Source: Candidatus Magasanikiibacteriota bacterium
GTDB taxonomy: Bacteria > Patescibacteriota > Patescibacteriia > Magasanikbacterales > GWA2-37-8
Length of the DNA stretch: 50,254 bases
Assembly: GCA_023246715.1 (NCBI GenBank)
Contig: JAHFHZ010000005.1
Span: 1 to 50,254, forward strand
Direction of reading: 5' to 3'
In this document: positions 1 to 9,877 of the stretch, piece after piece
Numbering within the stretch: the first letter of the stretch is position 1
How the letters are laid out: every line of letters starts with the position of its first letter
Notes under the pieces: model-generated
Told to the model about the DNA's origin: nothing
What the model saw: the letters and a program-made list of their open reading frames with translations, nothing else
Database searches by the model: none
Translations under genes and position numbers: made by a program

Positions 1-122
1 TAGGATAGTGGTTTATTTAGTAAACTCGCCATCCTACCAGAAAATTACCAAAAATACGATGTGTTCGGTTTTATCTTTTAAATCTGTAAAAAGTGTTCGC
101 TTTTATCTTTTTGGTAACAGTA

Positions 123-194
123 GTGGAGAAATCGCTTGACTTAGTTGGTCAAGGGATTCCTCGACTCGGCTAAGGCCTCGCTCGGAATGACAGT
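123..194. repeat. Partial copy of dispersed palindromic repeat (gagaaatc...aagggattcctcgactcgg...ctcggaatgacag)
   Basis: Shares 'aagggattcct(c)cactcg...cggaatgaca' with the copy at 9731-9830; left arm truncated. Confidence 0.6.
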
Positions 195-230
195 AAAGCG
201 AGTTTCGTAATTCAAAGCTATTTAGGCCTA

Positions 231-962
231 CTATTTTCCAAATAAACTCCCCCAAAATGAATTTAAACCGCGGTAAAGTGTGCTGCCAATATTTTGTCCG
301 ACTGCATAGACTACACTGGAAACCGTAGTGCCAACTTTAAAAACTACTGACTTAACGGCGGTGCTTCCTCTGGAAACCCTCGTTTTTACTAGGATACCTG
401 TTTTTTGTAAGCTCCTAATCAAATTTTCTACAGCAGTGCTGGGGGCAACAGGTAACTGTGGTAGATTAACTATATTGGTAACCGCTGCTGCTGGCGGTCT
501 GACTATAACCAACGATGCTGGTGCGGTGGTTCGATCAATTGCTGTTTTTGGTAGAATCTTGGATAAACTAACCGGTGCAGTAATCGGAGCTGGCAGCGCG
601 GACTCAAAGTTAGGTAAATTGACTACCAGTGGCGCCGGGGGAGGCTCTGGTGGTAAAATTACAACGATTGGCACTGGTGTTGAAATCTGGTCGATTGCTG
701 GTAGTGGGGCTGGTACTAAACCGGTGCTAACAGATGGTGTATAATGATTGGTCGTGGGAGCTTTGCAGTCCGTAGGACAAGATGTTCGGTCTTCAAAAGA
801 ATCACAGAAACCATCGTTATTACATTGAATGATAGCCACCGACATTCGAGCGGTATCGGCCAAAACTTGATTGGGGAAATATGTTATGGCTATGGTTATC
901 ACTAGGACCACAGACCACTGTCTTTTATACTCTTTACTCATAAACTTAAAACACTTTACCAA
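231..962 (-). CDS. Hypothetical secreted proline-rich protein
   Basis: ORF 243 aa; N-terminal hydrophobic segment, CNNDGFCDSFEDRTSCPTDC motif, Pro-rich middle; upstream lepB overlaps slightly. Confidence 0.6.
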   Translation of the reverse strand: MVKCFKFMSKEYKRQWSVVLVITIAITYFPNQVLADTARMSVAIIQCNNDGFCDSFEDRTSCPTDCKAPTTNHYTPSVSTGLVPAPLPAIDQISTPVPIVVILPPEPPPAPLVVNLPNFESALPAPITAPVSLSKILPKTAIDRTTAPASLVIVRPPAAAVTNIVNLPQLPVAPSTAVENLIRSLQKTGILVKTRVSRGSTAVKSVVFKVGTTVSSVVYAVGQNIGSTLYRGLNSFWGSLFGK

Positions 963-1512
963 CTAGACGCGCCCGGCCAATCGGACCATAGGTCCGCGAA
1001 TCAGTGCTGTGCGGGCGATTATCGCCTAATACGAAATACTGTTCGGCCTCAAGTATAAAAGCCACGCTGGAAGTGGCTCCGAGCACATAGGTACGCACGT
1101 CATCGGCGAGGTAGGCCCGCTCATTAATCCGCCTATCTTGGCCGGTCGCATCACGCTCGTAAACCAATCCGCCTTTAACCACGATAGTTTGACCAGGGAC
1201 GCCCAGCACACGTTTGATAATTAGTTTACCGCGTTCAGGGTCCACTAGTTGTATTTTTTCAAAACGACGCGGTGGACGAAAAAGATAGATAAATTTATTG
1301 ACAAAAAATAGTTGCTCATCTTTGTAGGTTGGCTCCATAGATCGCCCATTGACGCGAGCCGGACTAACTACAAAAAAATTAATCAAAGTAATACCTATAA
1401 AAAATAAGGCCAACGTACCGCCTACTTTGACTATCAGTCGACGTAAAATAATGAGTCGATTAGGTATAGCTCTGGTTAGGATAGACTTCGGATGATGACG
1501 AGTGGGATGCAC
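946..1512 (-). CDS. lepB: Signal peptidase I
   Basis: GRSMEPTY (Ser), IIKRVLGVPGQ (Lys), YFVLGDNRPHSTDSR motifs; N-terminal TM. Confidence 0.93.
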   Translation of the reverse strand: MHPTRHHPKSILTRAIPNRLIILRRLIVKVGGTLALFFIGITLINFFVVSPARVNGRSMEPTYKDEQLFFVNKFIYLFRPPRRFEKIQLVDPERGKLIIKRVLGVPGQTIVVKGGLVYERDATGQDRRINERAYLADDVRTYVLGATSSVAFILEAEQYFVLGDNRPHSTDSRTYGPIGRARLVGKVF

Positions 1513-1565
1513 AAGAAGTTAAAATATAGTATAATTAATTATACTATAAATACACGTACTATACT

Positions 1566-1913
1566 ATGGACACTAATAATTTCTTTGGTGGTTTGCGGGC
1601 GTTGGTGTCCACAGCGCGGTTATCACTGGACAGCCTCTTGATTAATCAAGGTATGATCGGTTTTTTTGGTGGAATTGTACTAACGATTTTGGTTACTTTG
1701 TTTGTCATCACCAAAGACCCACAACACATCCCTCTCATTCTGCGTTTATCTACGGCGGAAAGTTTTCAGCGCATCACTACCCAAAATAAAAAAGGAAGCT
1801 ATGAACTGGCTTTTGTGAATTTTATTAAAATATATTCCCGCGTACGCTGGCTGTCTCTGCTGGCTTTTACTGCTTTCTGTGTCATGATTACGGCCATTGC
1901 TCTGAGTAAATAA
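1566..1913 (+). CDS. Hypothetical membrane protein with two TM segments
   Basis: ORF 115 aa, two hydrophobic helices. Confidence 0.6.
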   Translation: MDTNNFFGGLRALVSTARLSLDSLLINQGMIGFFGGIVLTILVTLFVITKDPQHIPLILRLSTAESFQRITTQNKKGSYELAFVNFIKIYSRVRWLSLLAFTAFCVMITAIALSK

Positions 1914-2004
1914 TTTAGTTACTATGTACAGACCTCCCTTGAATTGTTAGGCTAACAGGTGGGGCACCCACCTAAGTTTATTTAATAAATTTTATATAGT
2001 TAAT

Positions 2005-2388
2005 ATGATTACAAATAATCCAACTATACTGTATGTTGAAGATGATCCCTTGCTGTCCGAAGCTCTAACTGACAAATTTACGCGGGATGGTTTTACTATC
2101 CTGACTGCTAAAAATGGAGAGGAGGGTCTAGCCACAGCAGTGGCCCAACATCCAGCTTTAATACTGTCCGATATTATCATGCCAAAAATGCATGGCTTGG
2201 AAATGTTAAAACAATTACGTGCCGATCCTTGGGGGGCGAGCGTGCCGGTATTTATACTTTCTAATTTAAGTGCTTCACCAGATATTGCCGAAGCAAAAAA
2301 ATATGGTGTCGTAGAGTTCATTATTAAAGCCGATTTTACGTTAAATGAAATCGTCGCTAAAGTTTCCAGGTTACTTGTTGCCTCCTAG
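2005..2388 (+). CDS. Response regulator receiver protein
   Basis: ILYVEDDP, LILSDIIMPKMHGLE phospho-acceptor region, receiver-only length. Confidence 0.92.
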   Translation: MITNNPTILYVEDDPLLSEALTDKFTRDGFTILTAKNGEEGLATAVAQHPALILSDIIMPKMHGLEMLKQLRADPWGASVPVFILSNLSASPDIAEAKKYGVVEFIIKADFTLNEIVAKVSRLLVAS

Positions 2389-2389
2389 C

Positions 2390-3514
2390 ATGTCGATTCA
2401 AACTAAAAAAATAAAGTTCAGACCGCCAGAAAAGGCAAATATAGAAGTTAAAATTGAAGATTTGATCCAATGCTTTCCCGAAGGGGTCGTAGTATTTAAC
2501 GCTGCTCGCCAGGTTAGTTTTGTGAATACAACCATTACTGCCATGACCGGACTTTCCAGTGCCGGCTTCGATTTATCCGCATTCCGGCGTTTGTTCCATC
2601 ATGAAAATTTAACTAATCTGGCAATTCGCCAGGTATTTTCTGGTAAAAAGTTTTTGCATATTCTGGAAATAAAATTAACCAGATTCTGGTATGAACTTTT
2701 TTTGCTACCACTACACCACGATACAACTACCAGCGGAGCCATACTCATGCTACGCGATATAACTAGAGAAAAAGAAATTGACAAAACAAAAACAGAATTT
2801 GTCTCGTTGGCTTCGCACCAACTACGCACGCCTCTTTCTATCATGAAGTGGTATGGAGATATGCTGCTCTCCGATGACGTCGGCCGACTGAACGCTAAAC
2901 AACAGCGCTATCTACGCGCCGTATATGAGAGTAATCAGCATATGGTGGATTTAGTCAATGCACTCCTTAATGTTTCACGCATTGAAATGGGGACTTTTAC
3001 GGTAGAAGCAACCATGACAAATGTCCCAGCACTGGCGCGGGACGTCATCAACGGCCTAACGCCACAAATTAGCAGTAAAAAATTAAAAATCAAAACATAC
3101 TTTAATCCGGCCCAGCTTGCGCTGAGTGTCGATCAACAATTACTCAGGATTATTTTTCAAAATATTATTTCTAATAGTATCAAGTATTCCTCTGCCGGAA
3201 CAAGTATCCACATCACACTCCAAAAAAATAGCAGTGATCTGCTTTTTACGGTAACGGATCAGGGTTGCGGTATTCCCCCTGAGCAGCAAGAGAAGGTATT
3301 TACAAAATTGTTTCGTGCTGACAACGCCCCATCGGCCTCTCCTGAAGGCACGGGCCTCGGCCTTTATATTGTTAAATCCATTCTCGATACCGTCGCTGGA
3401 AAGATTCGGTTTGAATCAAAATTCAATTCTGGTACAACTTTTTTTGTGACGTTGCCCCTCACCGGAATGAAAAGTAGTCCTGGACTACAGACTTTGATTC
3501 CGACTAAAATTTAA
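2390..3514 (+). CDS. PAS-containing sensor histidine kinase
   Basis: SLASHQLRTPLSIMKWY H-box, N box (NIISNSIKYSS), G boxes (DQGCGIP, GTGLGLYIV); ATG at 2390 fits better than the ORF start at 2345. Confidence 0.92.
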   Translation: MSIQTKKIKFRPPEKANIEVKIEDLIQCFPEGVVVFNAARQVSFVNTTITAMTGLSSAGFDLSAFRRLFHHENLTNLAIRQVFSGKKFLHILEIKLTRFWYELFLLPLHHDTTTSGAILMLRDITREKEIDKTKTEFVSLASHQLRTPLSIMKWYGDMLLSDDVGRLNAKQQRYLRAVYESNQHMVDLVNALLNVSRIEMGTFTVEATMTNVPALARDVINGLTPQISSKKLKIKTYFNPAQLALSVDQQLLRIIFQNIISNSIKYSSAGTSIHITLQKNSSDLLFTVTDQGCGIPPEQQEKVFTKLFRADNAPSASPEGTGLGLYIVKSILDTVAGKIRFESKFNSGTTFFVTLPLTGMKSSPGLQTLIPTKI

Positions 3515-4282
3515 TTGTCGACCAGTTAATTTTTCATAACGCGCCACCAGTAGAGCCATAATTTTCGCCGGATCTTGTTTGATATTGATAATCCGACCGG
3601 TTTTGGCATCTATATCTAAATCAGGAATATTGAGCGCTAGCGCTAGTGCTTCATCCCCGCTATGCAAGCGCATCTGCGCAATAATATTGCTTAACATTTC
3701 ATAATAAATTGTCTCCGGCTGTGGCTTGTCGCTATAGTCAAATACCGCTTGGTGGCGTGAATTCCTTCGCATCAACAGATACAACAGGCTCCAGATCACG
3801 ACCAGAGTCAGGACAAAAATCAGGGCATAAAAAAGTAAGTCGCTCCTAAAAACCCCCCCAATTTTTGGTTCCACTTGAAAGGGAAATTTTGAGACGGCCG
3901 GCTGTTTTTGATCAGGATAGCGCAGACTGGTTACAGCTGTATATACTCCGGGTTTGAGAACAAAAGGCAGTTGAATTCTTTTTACAAAGCTAGCGGTCGT
4001 ATCGACGGCAAGCGTCTCTCTTTCTGAATGAACTCTGGTATTGGTGTTATCGAAAATACTATAGTCCATAGCTACATCTACCCGCTGGAGTGAGCCAAAA
4101 TTAACTAATTTTATCGACAACGGCAAAAATTCTCCCGGGGCGAATTTACTGCCACTGCTTTCGGAGGCACTACTAAACTCAGTCGCAATATCGGTTTGGG
4201 CAAATACTACTGACACCGCGCCGACGGTGAGGAGTAGCAGCAGACAGCCAAATATTATAATTTGGTGAGCAACGTACTTCAT
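3485..4282 (-). CDS. Hypothetical membrane protein with signal peptide, extracellular beta-domain and C-terminal TM
   Basis: ORF 265 aa; N-terminal signal and internal TM 'LLFYALIFVLTLVVIWSLLYLLM'. Confidence 0.65.
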   Translation of the reverse strand: MKYVAHQIIIFGCLLLLLTVGAVSVVFAQTDIATEFSSASESSGSKFAPGEFLPLSIKLVNFGSLQRVDVAMDYSIFDNTNTRVHSERETLAVDTTASFVKRIQLPFVLKPGVYTAVTSLRYPDQKQPAVSKFPFQVEPKIGGVFRSDLLFYALIFVLTLVVIWSLLYLLMRRNSRHQAVFDYSDKPQPETIYYEMLSNIIAQMRLHSGDEALALALNIPDLDIDAKTGRIINIKQDPAKIMALLVARYEKLTGRQLNFSRNQSL

Positions 4283-5604
4283 AGTAATTTTTTAGGCTCC
4301 CCTTCTGGCGACTTCTTAGCTGATGGTATGTTTTGTGGTTCCGAGCTTATATTTTCAAACTGATTAATTTTGGCGATCTTGACTCGTCGTCGGTAACGAT
4401 ACAACTTATAAAATAACCCGGCCAGCAACCCCGCTATAAATACTAACAATAACAGTAGTCGTATATTTTTTGACTGGGCCTGGGCACCAAAAATTTGACT
4501 GGAGACATCAAAGAGTGCTAACGCACGAGTAGGTGTGTCTGGCTCGGTCGTCGTTATCGAACTAAGGGTAGGGTTGCTATTGCGGGCAGACACCGTGGTG
4601 TTTGATCCGGTAGGTGTGATTAAAGCTGCCGGTGGTACGGGCACGCTAAAAATAGCGAATTTAGTCAGGTGATTCACCGTAAAAATAACTTTGTTACTGG
4701 CAAATGTCGCTCCTGGTATTGGTATCCACTGTTGGGTAGTTTCGTCCAGCCAATAGACTCCCAAATTAGTCAGACCAGCGAGATTGGCGGGCAAGGGCAA
4801 GGTGATCGTTAGTGGAAAATTAAACGAATGTACAGTCTGACCATTACTGTCGACAGCAGTGATATTAAAAAATGCGCCATTAATCAAGGTGCTTCCGAAC
4901 AAAATAGCTGGGGAGTCGACACTCGTTACTGGTTGTTCATCAATATTAAAAGTAGTCTGACTCACTAGTGTGTTTGGTGGTATTTCCAAGACAATCGTAC
5001 CTACAGTCGTCTGCTCAGATAAAATACCCGGTTCGTTGGGCGCGATGGTGAACGGTACCTTGAAACTATCGACATGTTGTCCTGCCGGAGCAGTCGGAAG
5101 GGATATGCTACCGCCGCTGCCCACCGTAGCACCAGTATTTGCCGCAGGCGTCGTTACCACCGTGCGCGCCGCTACCGGACGCCAATCTGTATGAACAGCG
5201 CAGTTAGCGCAATCAAATTTTATCCGTCCGGCCGTGCTACTGGTGATTCCAGTCGTGCCGACAAATCTACCCGAAGCATCAATCGTTACACCCGCCAGCG
5301 GTAGCCATCCTTTGTGGCTTGACCAGGCATAGCCGCCCAGTTGCCCCGAACTATTATTCGTCACACCGCCCCCGGCAGGCGAAAAATTAATCCATCCCCA
5401 ACCTTGACTCCAGACATAACCAGTGACCACCGTGTCCGTGATAGTTAATCCGCCAGTATCGGGTTTAAAATTTATCCAACCAAGATTTTCACCCCAAGCA
5501 TATCTGAAGGGTGCCTTAATAGTGCCATTGGTTTCAGAAGCAAAAACGGGGCGAACAAAGCAGGCGAGCGCGGAAAAAAATAAAATTGTTGCCAGCTTTT
5601 TCAT
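4279..5604 (-). CDS. Surface protein with repeated [Y]AW..N.GWINF motifs and C-terminal TM
   Basis: YAWGENLGWINF / YVWSQGWGWINF / YAWSSHKGWLPL repeats; signal peptide; TM followed by basic tail. Confidence 0.75.
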   Translation of the reverse strand: MKKLATILFFSALACFVRPVFASETNGTIKAPFRYAWGENLGWINFKPDTGGLTITDTVVTGYVWSQGWGWINFSPAGGGVTNNSSGQLGGYAWSSHKGWLPLAGVTIDASGRFVGTTGITSSTAGRIKFDCANCAVHTDWRPVAARTVVTTPAANTGATVGSGGSISLPTAPAGQHVDSFKVPFTIAPNEPGILSEQTTVGTIVLEIPPNTLVSQTTFNIDEQPVTSVDSPAILFGSTLINGAFFNITAVDSNGQTVHSFNFPLTITLPLPANLAGLTNLGVYWLDETTQQWIPIPGATFASNKVIFTVNHLTKFAIFSVPVPPAALITPTGSNTTVSARNSNPTLSSITTTEPDTPTRALALFDVSSQIFGAQAQSKNIRLLLLLVFIAGLLAGLFYKLYRYRRRVKIAKINQFENISSEPQNIPSAKKSPEGEPKKLL

Positions 5605-5610
5605 ACAAAC

Positions 5611-6099
5611 CTATGGTTGAGGGGTGAGCGCGCTGGGGGATTGGGGTTGTTCCACGGGGCCGACATTAACGATGATATCGCGTGACGGGCTGTAGAGTAC
5701 CGCTTGGACACTGCCGCGAAAAATTAATAACTTATCGCCATTGACAGCATGTTGAAAAAATAACTGCTCTTTGGCCAACGCTGGCGCATCGAGCACCGTG
5801 GCGACCACGGGAGCGGCGCCCTCCGGAATCAGGAAATGCCGACCAACGCGCTTAAGCAGCGTGGTCATTTCGTCATTCTTCACTTGGTTTGCGACCGATT
5901 CAGGCGCAGGTTTTTGTGGTTGGGGAGAGTCAAGCTTCCAGCCTATGAATAGCAAGATCACGATACTCAGCGTGGCAATGGCACTGATCGGAAGCCAGCG
6001 TCGGCGCAGGTATAAAAATGCCGACATATGGGGCAAAGCAGGTGGCTGAGTAGGAGTCGGGGTCTTTTCGGTGGCCCCTAATCTTTTTTGAATCGGCAT
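5611..6099 (-). CDS. Hypothetical single-TM protein
   Basis: ORF 162 aa with central TM, between two surface-protein genes in the same orientation. Confidence 0.6.
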   Translation of the reverse strand: MPIQKRLGATEKTPTPTQPPALPHMSAFLYLRRRWLPISAIATLSIVILLFIGWKLDSPQPQKPAPESVANQVKNDEMTTLLKRVGRHFLIPEGAAPVVATVLDAPALAKEQLFFQHAVNGDKLLIFRGSVQAVLYSPSRDIIVNVGPVEQPQSPSALTPQP

Positions 6100-6117
6100 A
6101 GATGCTACAAATCAAAA

Positions 6118-8877
6118 TTAACTCTCCGGTTCAGCAACGGTGCTGCTGGGGGCGATGACTGTTGACTCCCCATCAGCGCTCGCGCTACTAACCGGCTCGG
6201 TGGCTTCGGCGGCCACGGCAGGCTCAGCAGAAATAACCGGTGGAGGCGCGCTAGCAGTTGTTCCGCACTGGCCTTTGGTTTTCTGCCAGTCGCCGTTGAC
6301 TATTTGTAAGCAATAGATTTCTCCGGTCGCCGCATCTTTCATCTCGAGATTATTGGTTTGTACTCGTTCAAATACTCCCAAAACGGCAGTAATTTTTTGG
6401 GCAAAAAATTCTTTAACTACGTTCAGACCCTGGTTGATTTTAGTGGTGAGATAGTCGATAGCGCTGCTTGAGGGTTCGGCGAAAACGTCAGTAAGCGCCT
6501 GAGCCGTTTCCGAAACAGGTGGTTGGTCGGACGGTGAATAATAATTATTTTTTACAAATACCAGTACTGTTCCCACTTCAGACCCGCTATAACCAGCCAA
6601 TGCCTGGCCGATCACTGGCCCGGGGGCAGTGGCTTTCATGGCCACGCCCGGGATAGCCGAACTGGTGAGAAAATCCCCGGCCGTAATCGAGCCATTGCTA
6701 GTAGAAACATTAACCGGCACGCGGCCAGCCAAAGCGACTGGTACCGCTCCGACGCCCTCCTTGGGAACGTTGCCCACTAACAAGGCAGGTTTGGTGGAAA
6801 TGATTCCCAAGACTTTGGGGTCATAGGCTTGGTCAGATTTTTTAACGCCAGCCGTGAGCGCGGGGTCGAAAGTTACCACATCGCCCACGGTGAGCGTGGT
6901 GTCGTTGGTCGTGTATAGCTCAGCCACGTCCGCGCCAGTATCAATAACGAGCAGATCGAGTGACGAAACGCGGATATCATGACTCTGGGTAACGGCGCTG
7001 CCGCACAGGGCATAGGTTTGTGCCGATGTTCCCGGGTCAATATCTGTTCCGTTAAATTGCAACGACCCAACCAACGTGTTGTTACTAACAGTCACTTGTA
7101 CTTTGCTTTGCGCAATAACAGTTCCGGTGCAGTTTGTTTTCCGGATAGCAAAAATAAGTGTGCCGTCGGTATTGCTACCACTGACAATGAAGGTCTGGGC
7201 AGAAATATAGACATCTCCTTGCGCTGTGGTGGGGGTGATAGCCAGCGAAAGGATAGTGGTAGTGGCGGCCGTGCTAAGCGAGGTGTTTGAATCATTACCG
7301 GAATCAGTGTGCGCTCTGTCAATATCAGAGCCACGAATGCAGGTACCGTTCATGGCAATACAGCCGCCCGTGACATTAATGCCGCCGGCAAATGTTGACG
7401 TGGCCGTGGTGGAGGTGGCGGTAATATAGTTGACCGTGGGGGAAGTGGAGGCAGTGATCGCGGCGCCGTCGCCAGGCGACGACAACCAGCCTTGGTTAAA
7501 GCTAGTGACACCCGTCCCACCATTGCCCACCGTGAGCGCTGAAGCCAAAGTCAGTACCCCAGCGCTGGAAAACGACGACGTGGCCGTTGCTCCAAAGTAG
7601 GCCTTGTTAAAAACAGACAATTGGGTTGACGAAGCATTGGTAAAGGCCAAGAGCGACGGTAACGACAACGTAAGCGCCCCAGTTGAACCCGAAGCAGTAA
7701 TTTGATTGGCAGTACCAGACAGCGAGGTAACCCCAGTATTGGTGATGACTCCAGTGGCCGAATTGTAGGAAATACCGGTGCCTGCCGATAGGGACGATGA
7801 TGAAATTTTATTGTTAAACACCCCCCAGTTCGCCGCGGAAAGAAATCCGCTCAAACTGGCACTGGCCTGCGCCACTTGGATCGTCGTGCCACTACCCAGT
7901 ACCGCGTTACTTCCGCCAGTAATGGTAAGCACCGTAGAACCAGTTTCAGTCAGGTTAGAACGTGTCGTGGTAGCGAGCGAACTGCCGCCGTTGCCGAGGA
8001 GTACACTGCCTGCCGCCAGGTTTGACCAGCCGGTGCCGCCGCGCGCTATGGATAATTGACCCGAGGTTATCTGCCCGGCATCAATCGACAGACTGCTGGT
8101 AGAAATATTGGTGAGCCGGCCATCAGCGTCAACGGTGAGAGTCACTGCCTGGGCAGCACTCCCATATGAACCGGCGCTGACGGCAGTAGCAGCCAACTCA
8201 CTTGATCCAACTGAATCTACTGGCAAAGAAATAGCGCCATTCACTGTCAGGTTAGTGGCGGTGGCATTCGTAGTAATTAAATTAGTCGTAGTAGCCGTCG
8301 TAAATACCGCGGTGCTGGGAGTAGTTGCCCCGATAGGCGTGTTATTAATAGTGCCTCCGTCAATTGCCAGCGCGTCGCTGACAAAAGGATTAGTCAGTGC
8401 CGTGCCATTCCATACCCCGGTAGTAATGGTACCAACGCTCGCGAGCGCCGGAGCAGCCAAGAGCGTGCTGAGGCTAGAGGTGGCATTCAGGCGGGCGTCG
8501 GCACGAGCATTGGTGAAATACAAGTTTCCGTATTCACCGACGGCGCTCGTGAGCAGAGCTAAGCTAGAAGTAGTAAAAAAATAATAATTTCCCGCCCCAT
8601 CGCCGCCGAGCAACTGGCCAAAGGCCGGAATGGTTGAGTTTCCCGTACCGCCTCGGCTGATGCCAAGTACACCAGTAATACCGGTGCTTGGGGTGGTGGT
8701 AGCCACGGCACAAGTTGGATCGGTGGGCAGACAATCGGGATCAAGCGTTTCGCCTGGGCTGAATATTTTTGCGTCCACTATTCTTGGGAAAAACAAAAGA
8801 ACTGCTACTATAATAAGGCAGTATCTAACGTGAGGTGGCCTAATACGTGCAATACATTTTTTCATCGTACGCTCCAT
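6118..8877 (-). CDS. Large Ser/Thr-rich repetitive secreted surface protein
   Basis: 919 aa, signal peptide, repeated 'GTGNS/GGTGWSNL/GNGGTGVTSFNQGW' and 'TATSTFAGGINVTGGCIAMNGTCI' segments. Confidence 0.8.
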   Translation of the reverse strand: MERTMKKCIARIRPPHVRYCLIIVAVLLFFPRIVDAKIFSPGETLDPDCLPTDPTCAVATTTPSTGITGVLGISRGGTGNSTIPAFGQLLGGDGAGNYYFFTTSSLALLTSAVGEYGNLYFTNARADARLNATSSLSTLLAAPALASVGTITTGVWNGTALTNPFVSDALAIDGGTINNTPIGATTPSTAVFTTATTTNLITTNATATNLTVNGAISLPVDSVGSSELAATAVSAGSYGSAAQAVTLTVDADGRLTNISTSSLSIDAGQITSGQLSIARGGTGWSNLAAGSVLLGNGGSSLATTTRSNLTETGSTVLTITGGSNAVLGSGTTIQVAQASASLSGFLSAANWGVFNNKISSSSLSAGTGISYNSATGVITNTGVTSLSGTANQITASGSTGALTLSLPSLLAFTNASSTQLSVFNKAYFGATATSSFSSAGVLTLASALTVGNGGTGVTSFNQGWLSSPGDGAAITASTSPTVNYITATSTTATSTFAGGINVTGGCIAMNGTCIRGSDIDRAHTDSGNDSNTSLSTAATTTILSLAITPTTAQGDVYISAQTFIVSGSNTDGTLIFAIRKTNCTGTVIAQSKVQVTVSNNTLVGSLQFNGTDIDPGTSAQTYALCGSAVTQSHDIRVSSLDLLVIDTGADVAELYTTNDTTLTVGDVVTFDPALTAGVKKSDQAYDPKVLGIISTKPALLVGNVPKEGVGAVPVALAGRVPVNVSTSNGSITAGDFLTSSAIPGVAMKATAPGPVIGQALAGYSGSEVGTVLVFVKNNYYSPSDQPPVSETAQALTDVFAEPSSSAIDYLTTKINQGLNVVKEFFAQKITAVLGVFERVQTNNLEMKDAATGEIYCLQIVNGDWQKTKGQCGTTASAPPPVISAEPAVAAEATEPVSSASADGESTVIAPSSTVAEPES

Positions 8878-8957
8878 TTCCTTCCTTTTTCAACAAACCT
8901 GTCTACCAGAGGTAGCTTCAAAATAGTATATCACAAATTACGTTATGGGGGTATTGG

Positions 8958-8986
8958 ACCCATTAGATAGTACAACCCATTAGATA
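8958..8986. repeat. Short tandem direct repeat ACCCATTAGATA x2, 17-bp period
   Basis: acccattagata at 8958-8969 and 8975-8986. Confidence 0.6.
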
Positions 8987-8998
8987 AATAAATCCGGG

Positions 8999-9238
8999 AC
9001 TCTCACCAGGGAAGACATCAAACGCCATTTTAAAAGGAATTTTGTCAAGTAGCATGGCTATACTTAATATTGTTTTTAATTATATGGAAAACGCCATTCT
9101 GTCCAAATGGACCGGTTCAGTGAATACCGCCGAGCTTGTCCGCAAGCAGTTTTTGAGTGTTACGGCCAAGATGAAGCGAACAATTACGACCCTAAACGTA
9201 TCTTGCGTTTCCTTTCTGCTTTGTTTGAGAGTGAATGA
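8999..9238 (+). pseudogene. Possible decayed coding region (two same-frame blocks separated by TAG/TAA/TAA)
   Basis: TLTREDIKRHFKRNFVK* ... LYGKRHSVQMDRFSEYRRACPQAVFECYGQDEANNYDPKRILRFLSALFESE*, both in the same frame. Confidence 0.35.
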
Positions 9239-9240
9239 GA

Positions 9241-9639
9241 TTACTTGAACCGCACCGCAAAATTATACATGCCCATCGCACAGAGTCCCCGAATGGTCGT
9301 GCCTGGCTTTTGAGGAGGCACCTTTATAACGGTTTCCCCTGAAGTAGGAAGATTTTCACGATAACCGAGACCAGGAATGGTCAAGGCCGACGAACAGTCA
9401 AACGTTCCATTCGTTTTAACCTTTAGGACAGTCGGCATATTCGCCTTGGCTTCGGTGCTGCGCGGGGAATAGCCGCCCTTCGCCGTAATGTCTATTAGTT
9501 GTGTGCCAGCTGCTATGGTCACGTTAGTTGAGGCTCCTGCGGTTGTTATTTTATTTCCGTCCCCCTTAAAAAGTAATATGCCGCCCCCAATAAATACGAT
9601 CGTCAGGCCAATGGAAAGAATAAGAGTTTTGGTTTTCAT
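9241..9639 (-). CDS. Cupredoxin-like small secreted protein
   Basis: N-terminal TM; 'ITAKGGYSPRSTEAKANMPTVLKVKTNGTFDCSSALTIPGLGYRENLPTSGETVIKVPPQKPGTTIRGLCAMGMY' resembles heavy-metal-associated cupredoxin domains; beside copper genes. Confidence 0.65.
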   Translation of the reverse strand: MKTKTLILSIGLTIVFIGGGILLFKGDGNKITTAGASTNVTIAAGTQLIDITAKGGYSPRSTEAKANMPTVLKVKTNGTFDCSSALTIPGLGYRENLPTSGETVIKVPPQKPGTTIRGLCAMGMYNFAVRFK

Positions 9640-9730
9640 ATGCGAATGAGTATATATCGTAGATATAAAATTTAGTATTTCTGCTAATTTTTATTTATAA
9701 TTAGCCAAAACAATACTATCAATGTGTACC

Positions 9731-9830
9731 TGTCATTTCGAGCGAAGCGTAGTCGAGAAATCCCTTAGCGTTGGTTTACCAACTAACACCAAGGGATTCC
9801 TCCACTCGTGCGAACTCGGTCGGAATGACA
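9731..9830. repeat. Dispersed palindromic repeat, intergenic copy
   Basis: tgtcatttcgagcgaagcgtagtcgagaaatccctt...aagggattcctccactcgtgcgaactcggtcggaatgaca, arms imperfectly complementary. Confidence 0.85.
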
Positions 9831-9877
9831 ATGAGGAGAAACCCTAAATGAATTCTATGTATGATTAGTATAGCACA

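Noticed and set aside
328-744. 138-aa ORF on + strand
   Set aside because: Antisense to the Pro-rich secreted protein at 231-962; low-complexity shadow ORF
6629-8833. Several 60-158 aa + strand ORFs inside the 919-aa surface protein
   Set aside because: Antisense shadow ORFs of a repetitive gene with biased codons
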